Assembly (NCBI GenBank): GCA_964550915.1 | Contig: CAZKBY010000061.1 | Span: 1 to 12,442, forward strand | DNA from: JARYMI01 sp964550915 | GTDB taxonomy: Bacteria > Acidobacteriota > Aminicenantia > Aminicenantales > UBA8522 | Reading direction: 5' to 3' | Length of the DNA stretch: 12,442 nucleotides | Shown: positions 1 to 6,772 of the stretch, one piece after another | Layout: each line of letters begins with the position of its first letter | How positions within the stretch are numbered: the stretch's first letter is position 1 | The notes under the pieces: model-generated | Told to the model about the DNA's origin: nothing | Databases searched by the model: none | The model's input: the letters and a program-made list of their open reading frames with translations, nothing else | Program-made: the position numbers and the translations under genes

Positions 1-68
1 ACCTTATATCAGGAGGCTTTTCTTTTCAATAGCATTTTCTATCGGCAATCTAGGGATGTGACCGTTCC

Positions 69-97
69 TTGAAATTCAACCTGTCTTAGTCTAAAAT
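69..97 (+). promoter_or_regulatory. Candidate sigma70-type promoter of murA
   Basis: A TTGAAA (69-74) is followed after exactly 17 bases by TAAAAT (92-97). The expected transcription start is about 104, two bases before the murA ATG at 106. No Shine-Dalgarno sequence precedes that ATG, so the message would be leaderless or nearly so. The hexamers are good but not perfect, and the call rests on sequence alone. Confidence 0.5.
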
Positions 98-105
98 CAT
101 CCCGG

Positions 106-1368
106 ATGGAAAAAATCAGAATCCTGGGCAATCCTTCTCTTCGGCTGGGGGGAAAAGTCAGGATCAGCGGGTCAAAAAACGCCGTCCTCCCGGCTATCGC
201 CGCCTCTCTGCTCACGCAGGAATGCCTCCAGTTGGACAACATTCCCCGCGTGAAGGATGTTTTCACCATCCTGACTTTGATGAAAGAGCTCGGGGCGGAT
301 TCCAAGCTCAAGGATAACTCCATCTCCATCCAGGCCAAAAGAATAACCTCCGATGAAGCCTCCTACGAGCTCGTCCGCTCAATGAGGGCGTCCATCTTGG
401 TGCTCGGACCACTTCTTGCCCGTTATGGGAAAGCTGTTGTTGCCTTGCCCGGAGGGTGTGCCATCGGGTCGAGGCCGATCGACCTCCACATCAGCGGCCT
501 GCAGAAACTCGGCGCCTCCATCTCGCTCGAACACGGTTACATCAAAGCAGAGGCACCGAGGCTCAGGGGAGCGGAGGTCGAGTTCGAGAAGAAGACAGTC
601 GGCGGCACCGAAAACCTTCTCATGGCCGCCACCCTGGCCCAGGGGGAGACAATCCTCCGGAACTGCGCGCTGGAGCCTGAGGTCGTCAACCTCTGCGAGC
701 TTCTCCTCAAGATGGGCGCCCGGATAGACGGCGTCGGTGAGGAGGTCATCCGCATCCGCGGCGTTAAAGAGCTCGGCGGCGCCACTCATGAGATCATTCC
801 CGACCGGATCGAAGCAGGCACCTTTCTCGTCGCCGGTGCGCTCGCCCAGGGCGATATCACTTTAGAAAATGTCCAGTCCCGCCATCTTGTGACGGTCATC
901 GAGAGGCTCCTTTTTTCCGGCGCCACGGTCGATGGCCTCGATGGCAAGACTCTCCGGGTTGTGGGAAGCGCAGAGATCAAGCCTCAGGATATCACGACCT
1001 CGCCCTATCCCGGCTTCCCCACCGACATGCAGGCTCAGTTTATGGTCCTGATGACCCAGGCCTCGGGAACATCGATCATCACCGAAACGATCTTCGACCG
1101 GCGTTTCTCCCACGTCAACGAACTCCTCCGTCTCGGCGCCTCGATCGAGGTCCGCGGGGATAAGGCCATCGTTAAAGGCAAAACAATCCTGTCCGGAGCT
1201 GAAGTCATCGCTACCGACCTGAGAGCGTCAGCTTCGCTCATCCTGGCCGGCCTCATCGCCCGGGGAGAAACAGTCATTAACGATGTGGAACACCTCGACC
1301 GCGGCTACGAAAGAATTGAGGAGAAACTGAAGCTTCTCGGCACCTCTATCGAAAGAATAAAAACCTAA
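106..1368 (+). CDS. murA: UDP-N-acetylglucosamine 1-carboxyvinyltransferase (MurA)
   Basis: This cytoplasmic enzyme transfers enolpyruvate from PEP to UDP-GlcNAc, the first committed step of peptidoglycan synthesis. The 420-residue product has the normal family length and the EPSP-synthase-like fold. The N-terminal SGSKNAVLP carries the conserved Lys (K24). The catalytic loop PGGCAIGSRPID holds Cys118, equivalent to Cys115 of E. coli and the residue alkylated by fosfomycin, so the enzyme is predicted to be of the fosfomycin-sensitive type. The general-acid Asp is D307 in YPGFPTDMQAQFM, and DLRASASLILAGL supplies R373. The ATG at 106 keeps the whole conserved N terminus but has no ribosome-binding site; a promoter ends nine bases upstream. 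It leads a probable three-gene operon, and the next gene starts 20 bases after its stop. Identification is near certain. Confidence 0.98.
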   Translation: MEKIRILGNPSLRLGGKVRISGSKNAVLPAIAASLLTQECLQLDNIPRVKDVFTILTLMKELGADSKLKDNSISIQAKRITSDEASYELVRSMRASILVLGPLLARYGKAVVALPGGCAIGSRPIDLHISGLQKLGASISLEHGYIKAEAPRLRGAEVEFEKKTVGGTENLLMAATLAQGETILRNCALEPEVVNLCELLLKMGARIDGVGEEVIRIRGVKELGGATHEIIPDRIEAGTFLVAGALAQGDITLENVQSRHLVTVIERLLFSGATVDGLDGKTLRVVGSAEIKPQDITTSPYPGFPTDMQAQFMVLMTQASGTSIITETIFDRRFSHVNELLRLGASIEVRGDKAIVKGKTILSGAEVIATDLRASASLILAGLIARGETVINDVEHLDRGYERIEEKLKLLGTSIERIKT

Positions 1369-1388
1369 AAAAATAAGGAGGATCAAGC

Positions 1389-2042
1389 ATGGAAGTCACT
1401 TGGTTAGGCCATGCCGCCGTTAAAATCAAAGGATCAAAAACGGTCTACGTCGACCCCTTTCTGACCGGCAACCCCGCCGCGGCCATCGCCCCGGACAAAA
1501 TAAAGGAGGCAGACATCATCATCATCACTCATTGCCACGGCGACCACACGGGAGATGCCTTTGCCCTGGCCAAGAAAACCGGGGCGACGCTGGTGGGCAT
1601 CCACGAAATCGCCGTTGACGCCCAAGCCGAGGGAATTGCGGCTGAAGGCATGAACATCGGCGGAACAGTTGAGGTCAAAGGAGTCAGGGTTCATATGGTC
1701 CAGGCTCTCCATTCGGCGGAGAAAGGCTGCGCGGCCGGAGTGGTCGTGGAGATGGACGGCCTCCGCCTCTACCATGCTGGAGACACCGGACTCACCTATG
1801 ACATGAAGATCATCGGTGAATTTTTCCATCCGGACCTGAGCTTTATTCCCATCGGCGACAGGTATACGATGGGAATTCCGTCAGCCGCCAAGGCCGTCGA
1901 ATTCGTCCAGACAAAGCGCGTAATCCCCATCCATTACGGCACTTTCCCGATCGTCAAAGCCGATCCCCAAGAATTCAAACGCCGCGTCGGCAGCCTGGCT
2001 GAGGTCATTATTCTCAAGCCGGGTGAATCCTTTACCCTCTAA
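1389..2042 (+). CDS. UPF0173 family metal-dependent hydrolase (metallo-beta-lactamase fold)
   Basis: The 217-residue product is a small single-domain metallo-beta-lactamase-fold protein of the UPF0173/YtkL type. The metal-site signature is THCHGDHTGD (H48, H50, D52, H53), followed by H108 in VQALHSA, the bridging Asp D132 in YHAGDTG and H182 in IPIHYGTF. All positions expected for a two-metal centre are present. The N terminus MEVTWLGHAAVKI is typical of the family. The start is well supported by AAGGAGG at 1375-1381, seven bases before the ATG. The family is related to UlaG-like lactonases, but its substrate is not generally known and none can be read from this sequence. It lies 20 bases behind murA and 39 bases before the DUF2520 gene, so co-transcription is likely; the position does not prove a role in the cell wall. 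Confidence 0.93.
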   Translation: MEVTWLGHAAVKIKGSKTVYVDPFLTGNPAAAIAPDKIKEADIIIITHCHGDHTGDAFALAKKTGATLVGIHEIAVDAQAEGIAAEGMNIGGTVEVKGVRVHMVQALHSAEKGCAAGVVVEMDGLRLYHAGDTGLTYDMKIIGEFFHPDLSFIPIGDRYTMGIPSAAKAVEFVQTKRVIPIHYGTFPIVKADPQEFKRRVGSLAEVIILKPGESFTL

Positions 2043-2081
2043 CGTCGTCGATCGTGCCAGACTCTCGCTGGACTTAAGAGA

Positions 2082-2948
2082 ATGGCTGACATCGTCATTA
2101 TCGGAGCCGGGCGCCTGGGGACAAGCCTCGGCCGAGCCCTGGCGGCAAAAGGGCATGTCATTAAGGCTATTACCTGCCGCAGTGCCGCTTCAGCCAGGGA
2201 AAGCCGGAGGATCATCGGCCAGGGGATAAGCTCAACGGATAACCGGGCTGCCGCGAGCCGTGCAGACATCATTTTTCTTTGCCTTCCAGATGAGGAAATT
2301 CCAAAGGCTGCCGCTGAGCTCTCCCGCTTGCGAATCGAATGGCCCCAAAAAATCGTCTTCCATACGAGCGGCCTGCTGCCGGCAGAGGCTCTGGCTTCTC
2401 TTCGTAAAAAAGGCGCTTCGGTGGCTTCTTTTCATCCGGTCCAGTCTATCGCCCGGAAGACGACTTCGCCCTCCCATTTTCAGGGTGTTTATTTTGGCCT
2501 TGAGGGCGATAGCAGGGCCTGCCGCCTCGGCAGGGCCATTGCCCGCGGGCTCGGCGGCCATGCTTTCCTTCTTGCCCCGGAGGCAAAGCCGGCCTACCAT
2601 GCTGCCTGTGCCATGGTCTCCAATTTTCTCGTTGTTTTTCTTGGGGCAGCAGCCGGGCTCCTCGGTCTGGCTGGGATCGAAGAGAAAAAAGCCTGTCGCC
2701 TGCTTTTCCCCCTTGCGAAAGGAACTTTACGGAATGTCAAGAAATTTGATGTTACTTCTGCCCTGACAGGCCCCGTGTCAAGGGGAGATCGCGCTTCAGT
2801 CGAAGCCCACCTTAAAGCTCTTGGCCGAATCCCGGCATACGCCAGAGCCTACAAGGCTTTTTCCCTTTTGGCGCTGGAGCAGGCGAAGGCCAAAGGACTG
2901 CCTCCTTCTAAAGTCAAGGCATTGAGAAGCTTGCTGGAAGGTAAATAA
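2082..2948 (+). CDS. Rossmann-fold / DUF2520 domain protein
   Basis: This 288-residue protein begins with a dinucleotide-binding beta-alpha-beta motif, IGAGRLGTSLG (residues 7-17), followed by FLCLPDEEI and HTSGLLPAEAL. The C-terminal half shows the DUF2520 hallmarks: ASFHPVQSIARK, a helical stretch KPAYHAACAMVSN, and ALTGPVSRGDRASVEAHL. The layout resembles NAD(P)-dependent reductases such as pyrroline-5-carboxylate or ketopantoate reductase, with an N-terminal cofactor domain and a C-terminal helical domain. The reaction catalysed by DUF2520 proteins is not established, so no substrate is proposed. The ATG at 2082 has only a weak AAGAG upstream. The 3' end overlaps the convergent murB gene by 35 bases, and no terminator lies between them. 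Confidence 0.9.
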   Translation: MADIVIIGAGRLGTSLGRALAAKGHVIKAITCRSAASARESRRIIGQGISSTDNRAAASRADIIFLCLPDEEIPKAAAELSRLRIEWPQKIVFHTSGLLPAEALASLRKKGASVASFHPVQSIARKTTSPSHFQGVYFGLEGDSRACRLGRAIARGLGGHAFLLAPEAKPAYHAACAMVSNFLVVFLGAAAGLLGLAGIEEKKACRLLFPLAKGTLRNVKKFDVTSALTGPVSRGDRASVEAHLKALGRIPAYARAYKAFSLLALEQAKAKGLPPSKVKALRSLLEGK

Positions 2949-3888
2949 CCTCTTCTTCAAGCTCGATCCCGAAGTCCTTCTTAACCCTGAATTTAAGCTC
3001 CTGAGCAAGAGAAAGGACATCCCTGGAGCTAGCCCGGCCGAGGTTGATGATGAAATTCGCATGGCCCGGGTATACAGCTGCATCCCCCACCTTTAGGCCC
3101 TTGGCACCTGCTTTCTCAAGCAGATATCCAGCCGCGACTTTGGTCCCGTCGGCGAGGTGAGGATTCTTGAAAAAGCTGCCGGCGTAAGCTGTTTTCAACG
3201 ATGGAAGCCGAGCCTTTCTTTTCGTCAGGTTTTTCTCAATCTCGCGCCTGATCTTCTTTCTGTCGCCCTTTGTGAGCCGAAAAACGGCTTTCAACAGAGT
3301 TAAATGCCTCCTTTTGAGTGAGGAATGCCGGTAGCCAAACTCGAAGTACGTGTTATCCGCCAGGAATTCTTGACCCTGCGCATCGAGGAGAACCGCTTCC
3401 TCCAAGACATCTCCGATCGATCGGCCGAAAGCGCCGGCATTGCCGAAAACCGCTCCCCCGACTGTCCCGGGAATTCCAGCTGCAAACTCCAGGCCGCTCA
3501 AGCCTTCCGCCGCGGCAAACTCCACCATGTCGGAAAGTGCCGTCCCAGAAAAGGCTTCGAACGCGCCCTCTTTTAACGTATCAATCCCCCGGACTTCGCT
3601 CTTGATGATGAGCCCGCGAAACCCCTCATCATCAAACAAGATGTTTGTGCCCGAGCCGATCACATAAAAAGGAATTCCGTGGCCATGAGCAAAACGGATG
3701 GACACTCGGAGGTCTTCCTGCGACCGCGCAGCAAAAAAAAAGTCTGCCCTTCCGCCGATCCTGAAGCTTGAATAGAGCCGCAGGCTAACCAACCGCCGCA
3801 ACGTCCGTTTTGCTTCCTGCCGGAAGAGAAGGGGAATGGAGGCGTAATTGGCTTTCACGGCGTCAATTCTATCTGATACGGCCTGCAA
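2914..3888 (-). CDS. murB: UDP-N-acetylenolpyruvoylglucosamine reductase (MurB)
   Basis: This FAD- and NADPH-dependent enzyme reduces the MurA product to UDP-MurNAc. The 324-residue protein has the FAD-binding module near the N terminus (SFRIGGRADFF at 41-51, IGSGTNILFDDEGFRGLII at 77-95) and GLEFAAGIPGTVGGAVFGNA at 132-151. The catalytic pocket is marked by GYRHSS (R187), GSFFKNP with the proton-donating Ser238, and the C-terminal Glu313 in LEEEV. No separate Tyr-loop insertion is obvious, so the short type II form is likely. The longest reading starts at a TTG at 3888 without a clear Shine-Dalgarno; a GTG at codon 11 is the alternative, and the conserved region begins only at about residue 36, so the exact start is uncertain. 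The gene is unlinked in direction from murA and its last codons overlap the DUF2520 gene. Confidence 0.96.
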   Translation of the reverse strand: MQAVSDRIDAVKANYASIPLLFRQEAKRTLRRLVSLRLYSSFRIGGRADFFFAARSQEDLRVSIRFAHGHGIPFYVIGSGTNILFDDEGFRGLIIKSEVRGIDTLKEGAFEAFSGTALSDMVEFAAAEGLSGLEFAAGIPGTVGGAVFGNAGAFGRSIGDVLEEAVLLDAQGQEFLADNTYFEFGYRHSSLKRRHLTLLKAVFRLTKGDRKKIRREIEKNLTKRKARLPSLKTAYAGSFFKNPHLADGTKVAAGYLLEKAGAKGLKVGDAAVYPGHANFIINLGRASSRDVLSLAQELKFRVKKDFGIELEEEVIYLPASFSMP

Positions 3889-3933
3889 AAGGAAGGGGCC
3901 GGTTGCATTTCTTTTTATGTGATTAAAACGGGC

Positions 3934-3941
3934 AAAGGAGG
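3934..3941 (+). promoter_or_regulatory. Orphan near-perfect Shine-Dalgarno AAAGGAGG
   Basis: AAAGGAGG lies six bases before an ATG at 3948 in the murB/TPR intergenic region. It does not serve either recognised neighbouring gene. It fits only the 58-codon ORF starting at 3948, or chance. Confidence 0.35.
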
Positions 3942-3947
3942 CTGCCC

Positions 3948-4124
3948 ATGTCTTCTTGGCACGAATTTTGCTATAATTTGAGACGGTTTCATATTGACAA
4001 GCAGAACTGTTCAGGTTATTATGCTAAAAATTTTAGAGCGAGGTTCAGCCATGATCAAGAAGATCGCTCCTGTGATCATCCCTATTTTAATGATTTTCAG
4101 CCCTTTAGAAGCTCAAGTCAGTGA
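3948..4124 (+). CDS. Possible 58-residue small protein or leader ORF, unknown function
   Basis: An ATG with an excellent ribosome-binding site (AAAGGAGG, spacing six) opens a 58-codon frame that ends at a TGA at 4122-4124. The product begins MSSWHEFCYNLRRF, is rich in aromatic and charged residues, has three Cys residues and no hydrophobic segment, and matches no family I recognise. The last 74 bases overlap, in another frame, the signal-peptide region of the TPR gene starting at 4051, and the ORF contains that gene's promoter. Both promoters seen here would start transcription downstream of this ATG, so translation would need a promoter inside the 5' end of murB, which I cannot see. It is reported for its ribosome-binding site; it may well be chance. 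Confidence 0.2.
   Translation: MSSWHEFCYNLRRFHIDKQNCSGYYAKNFRARFSHDQEDRSCDHPYFNDFQPFRSSSQ
3969..3977 (+). promoter_or_regulatory. Possible upstream extended -10 promoter (TGCTATAAT)
   Basis: A perfect TATAAT (3972-3977) preceded by TG and one base makes an extended -10 element. No convincing -35 lies 16-18 bases upstream. It would start transcription near 3984, just upstream of the main TPR-gene promoter, giving a tandem arrangement. Confidence 0.3.
3994..4022 (+). promoter_or_regulatory. Strong sigma70-type promoter of the TPR-protein gene
   Basis: A perfect TTGACA (3994-3999), a 17-base spacer and TATTAT (4017-4022) predict a start at about 4029, giving a 22-base leader to the ATG at 4051. 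The TTG of this -35 could be misread as a start codon of the same frame. Confidence 0.72.
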
Positions 4125-5241
4125 ATGCGACGAAGCCTACATCAAGGCCATGACGGCTCAAACGCCGGCTCAAAGAGTTCAACTGCTCAAGGATTTTATC
4201 AGCAAGTGCGGCGGCAAAGGCATCCAGAATGAGAATTTCGCCTACGCCAATCTTTCGCTCATGGAATATCCTGGAAAGACCGCTAAAGACGCCATCGACT
4301 ATGGGGAAAAAGCACTGGCTCTCGGCGGGCTGGATGACCTGACGAAATGCCAGGTTCTGATCCAGCTTTCAGCCCTGTACAGCCAGTCCGGTCAGAACCT
4401 GGAAAAAGCCAAAACCTACGCCATTCAGGTGGTAGAGACAGCCAAAGCCGCCAAAGCAAAAGAAGGAGGGACGGAAAGCGCCACTCAATGGAATCAGCTC
4501 ATCGGCGCCGGCTATTTCACTCTCGGCCAGGCGCAGGAAAAAGCTAAAGACCACAAGGGAGCTGTGGATTCCTACATCAACTCCTATAACCTCCTAAAAA
4601 ACGCCAAGATCATGGTCAGCATCAAGATGTTGGGAAAAATGCTTTACGACGCCAAGGCCTACGGGGACGCCGAAAAAGCCTTTAAGGCCGCTTACACAGC
4701 AACCAAGGATTTTGACAGCACCGTCTTTTACGCCAAATCGCTTTACCGGAATAGCAAGAACGGAGAATCTCTGACTTACTTTAAGGAAGCCTACGCCAAA
4801 CAAAAAAACGGCGAGATCGCTTACAATATCGGCATCATCCTGGCCAAAGATGCCAAGGCCAATCCCTCCCTGGCTCCTGAAGCCATCCGCTATCTGCTTG
4901 AAGCGAGCTTTACCTATCCCTCTCAGTCTGAGCAGGCCATGAAATTGGCTGAGACTCTTTTCTTCCTGTCCAACAAGGAGATCAAGTACAACGAGACAGT
5001 AACAGAGATTCAGGCACGGAGCAAGAAAATTGAGGACTTGACCGCGACTTATAACACGAAGTTCGGCGGCAAGGACGAAGAGGACCTCAACGACGCCGAG
5101 AAAAAAGAGATGAAGGACCTCCTGGTCAGCATCGACAACGAGAAAAAAGCGCTGGAAAAGCTCCAGATCGAGCAGAGCATGGCTATCGCCAAGTTCAACA
5201 AACTCTTAGAAGAGACAAAACAAAGGCTGGGCATCAAGTAG
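4051..5241 (+). CDS. Exported TPR-repeat protein with C-terminal coiled coil, function unknown
   Basis: The 396-residue product starts with a signal peptide: MIKK, a hydrophobic stretch IAPVIIPILMIF, then SPLEA before the likely cleavage ahead of QVSEC. No lipobox Cys is present at the right place, so a soluble periplasmic or secreted protein is inferred. The body, about residues 25-300, is a series of helical pairs with TPR character, for example TLGQAQEKAKDHKGAVDSYI and KAYGDAEKAFKAAYTATKDF. The last 90 residues are strongly charged and heptad-like (KKIEDLTATY, DNEKKALEKLQIEQ), indicating a coiled coil. The ATG at 4051 is preferred because the frame's upstream TTG at 3994 is the promoter -35; AGCGAGG precedes it. 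TPR arrays usually mediate protein contacts, and no enzymatic motif is visible. The gene appears monocistronic, with its own promoter and terminator. Confidence 0.8.
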   Translation: MIKKIAPVIIPILMIFSPLEAQVSECDEAYIKAMTAQTPAQRVQLLKDFISKCGGKGIQNENFAYANLSLMEYPGKTAKDAIDYGEKALALGGLDDLTKCQVLIQLSALYSQSGQNLEKAKTYAIQVVETAKAAKAKEGGTESATQWNQLIGAGYFTLGQAQEKAKDHKGAVDSYINSYNLLKNAKIMVSIKMLGKMLYDAKAYGDAEKAFKAAYTATKDFDSTVFYAKSLYRNSKNGESLTYFKEAYAKQKNGEIAYNIGIILAKDAKANPSLAPEAIRYLLEASFTYPSQSEQAMKLAETLFFLSNKEIKYNETVTEIQARSKKIEDLTATYNTKFGGKDEEDLNDAEKKEMKDLLVSIDNEKKALEKLQIEQSMAIAKFNKLLEETKQRLGIK

Positions 5242-5260
5242 CTTCAGGCTATTTCTTTTT
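5236..5260 (+). terminator. Short intrinsic terminator of the TPR-protein gene
   Basis: AAGTAGC (5236-5242) and GCTATTT (5248-5254) form a seven-pair stem with one G-U pair around the loop TTCAG, followed by CTTTTT (5255-5260). The stop codon of the TPR gene lies in the left arm. The stem is short, so efficiency is uncertain. The right arm and T-tract double as the last codons of the convergent gene. Confidence 0.5.
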
Positions 5261-6706
5261 GGGCCCGAAGATGTTGATGGAGAAGAGGCCCTTGATTCCC
5301 CCCTTCTTAACTCCTTTCCCGAGCGCTTCCAGCTCCCGCCGGGCCAGGTCATGGTCGGCATCAAGCTCCAGGGCTTTCTGGAATGATTTCGTCGCCTTTG
5401 TCAGAAGACCTTCCGTCTTGTAGAGCAGACCCAGGCCCACATAAGCCTCGGAGTTCCACGGCTCCAGCTCCTTCGCCTTTAGGAAGTGCTCTTCGGCTTT
5501 TCTGTGAAATGAGGGAATCTTCGCCTCCGTCATGGCCAGAAGCAGAAAATAGTCGGCTTTGTCTTTCTTAAGGCCGATGGCTTCCTCAAGAAGGATAAGG
5601 GCATCTTCATACCTTCCCACGTTATAGAGCGTTTTAGCCTGACGGAACTTGGTGTCAGCTTTTCGCAATAGATCGCGGCTGTCCTCCTTCGTCCCGATAG
5701 GGGCCTTGGCATCATAGTCTCGTCTCAACAGCTTGTTGCTTAGCGTGCGGTAGGCCCTTGTGATGACGTTAAAGACCTCTCCGATTTGAGCTCTGTATTG
5801 ATCGTTGACTGATCGGTCAAAACGATCAGGATGGAATTTTCGCGCCAGTTGAAAGTAGGCCTTTTTTACCTCGTCCTCCGAGGCCTCTTTGGAAACACGA
5901 AGAATCTGGTAATAGTTCATCGAAGAGATCTTCTCGCGGAAGGCCAGGACTTCATCGATTTGCGCCTGCGTTTCCTCCGGCCTGGCGCTTTCCTCCCCCT
6001 TTTCTATCTCCGTCAGGGGCTTATCCTTATCCTGGAAATCGATCATGTTCAAGCAATACAGAAGATACAGGGTTTTCCAGAAAAACTCGGGGTTGTATTT
6101 CAGCCTGTGCCAAAGTGTCCCGCAGTTCTCCTTTCCTTCGATCTTTTTCAACATCTGCTTTTCCTCCTCGGTCAACAGATGTTGAAATTCCGCCGTCCCG
6201 GTTGGAAAGAGAATTCTCTTGGCGAAGTATTCCTGGAGCGCTGGGGAATGTTTCATCCGTCTAATCCCGTCTTCGATCAGATAGGGAACGTTAATCCGGT
6301 TTTCGAAACTCTGCCCGACCAGGGAAGCTTTCTCCTGCAAAATGATGTCACCGTCGAAATGCGGAAAAAGGCTCAGGGCGATCTCCCGAATTTGGTAGGC
6401 CACTCCATCCTCGACGTTCCTCTGGGAAGTCAAGCCCTTCTTGATCAGGCTCTTGCCGATGGCTTGATTGGGCTCGATGTAGCGCTCAATCTTGGAGTGG
6501 GCTTCATCAGAAATTCTGCCGAGCTTGAACAGGATCTCTCCCAGTCTCTCCTCGGGAACATTCGTTTTGGCCTGGACAAGGTCCCCGCCCTCGAAGAAAA
6601 GAATCTTCTGGACCGAGCCACGCTTAAAAATGATCTGCCCGCTGATCTTTTTGAAATAGACCTGGCGAAGATAAAGGGCGATATGATTCATGTCTTTCTT
6701 ATCCAC
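5249..6706 (-). CDS. DUF4388 - J domain - TPR protein
   Basis: This 485-residue cytoplasmic protein has three parts. Residues about 10-130 (SGQIIFKRGSVQKILFFEGG, ERLGEILFKLGRIS) match the DUF4388/PATAN pattern found in bacterial signalling proteins. Residues about 262-342 form a J domain: MNYYQILRVSKEASEDEVKKAY, the Hsp70-stimulating HPD at 292-294, and the closing LLRRDYD. Residues about 346-460 hold TPR units such as LYNVGRYEDALILLEEAI and AYVGLGLLYKTEGLLTKATK. The tail ends in KKK. The J domain implies partnership with a DnaK-type chaperone, not encoded here; the other parts suggest a sensing or scaffold role, which is inference. The frame opens at GTG 6706, exactly where the promoter predicts transcription start; an ATG five codons in (6691) is an alternative. 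Neither has a good ribosome-binding site. The 3' end lies seven bases from the convergent TPR gene. Confidence 0.88.
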   Translation of the reverse strand: MDKKDMNHIALYLRQVYFKKISGQIIFKRGSVQKILFFEGGDLVQAKTNVPEERLGEILFKLGRISDEAHSKIERYIEPNQAIGKSLIKKGLTSQRNVEDGVAYQIREIALSLFPHFDGDIILQEKASLVGQSFENRINVPYLIEDGIRRMKHSPALQEYFAKRILFPTGTAEFQHLLTEEEKQMLKKIEGKENCGTLWHRLKYNPEFFWKTLYLLYCLNMIDFQDKDKPLTEIEKGEESARPEETQAQIDEVLAFREKISSMNYYQILRVSKEASEDEVKKAYFQLARKFHPDRFDRSVNDQYRAQIGEVFNVITRAYRTLSNKLLRRDYDAKAPIGTKEDSRDLLRKADTKFRQAKTLYNVGRYEDALILLEEAIGLKKDKADYFLLLAMTEAKIPSFHRKAEEHFLKAKELEPWNSEAYVGLGLLYKTEGLLTKATKSFQKALELDADHDLARRELEALGKGVKKGGIKGLFSINIFGPKKK

Positions 6707-6712
6707 TTCTTA

Positions 6713-6742
6713 TTTATAGCCCAGCCCGCTCCCAAATTGCAA
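6713..6742 (-). promoter_or_regulatory. Candidate promoter of the DUF4388-J-TPR gene
   Basis: Read on the minus strand, TTGCAA (6742-6737) is followed after 18 bases by TATAAA (6718-6713). The expected start is position 6706, the first base of the GTG codon. The -35 hexamer is its own reverse complement and may also serve the divergent gene. Confidence 0.42.
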
Positions 6743-6765
6743 ACCCCCCCAAAATATGGTAATTA
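6737..6765 (+). promoter_or_regulatory. Weak candidate promoter of the amidase-NAD synthetase operon
   Basis: The same TTGCAA (6737-6742) precedes by 17 bases TAATTA (6760-6765), which is poor as a -10 but has an upstream TG extension; TATGGT at 6755-6760 is another option. The start would lie at 6767-6772, at most six bases before the GTG start at 6773. The spacer holds a run of seven C (6744-6750). Confidence 0.25.
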
Positions 6766-6772
6766 GTGTCCT

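Noticed and set aside
1..72. Open frame at the left edge ending in TGA, possibly the tail of an upstream gene
   Set aside because: The 23 residues match no family I recognise and all that can be said is that the frame is open; an AGGAGG at 11-16 has no start codon at the right distance.
379..789. 136-codon minus-strand frame inside murA
   Set aside because: It lies entirely within the strongly conserved murA coding region and shows no family signature or ribosome-binding site.
3994..4050. TTG at 3994 as start of the TPR gene
   Set aside because: That TTG is part of the -35 TTGACA; the ATG at 4051 begins a clean signal peptide and lies downstream of the -10.
5831..6766. 311-codon open frame on the plus strand, antisense to the J-domain gene
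   Set aside because: The opposite strand encodes clear DUF4388, J and TPR domains; the antisense product has no recognisable motif and is a shadow of high-G+C codon use.
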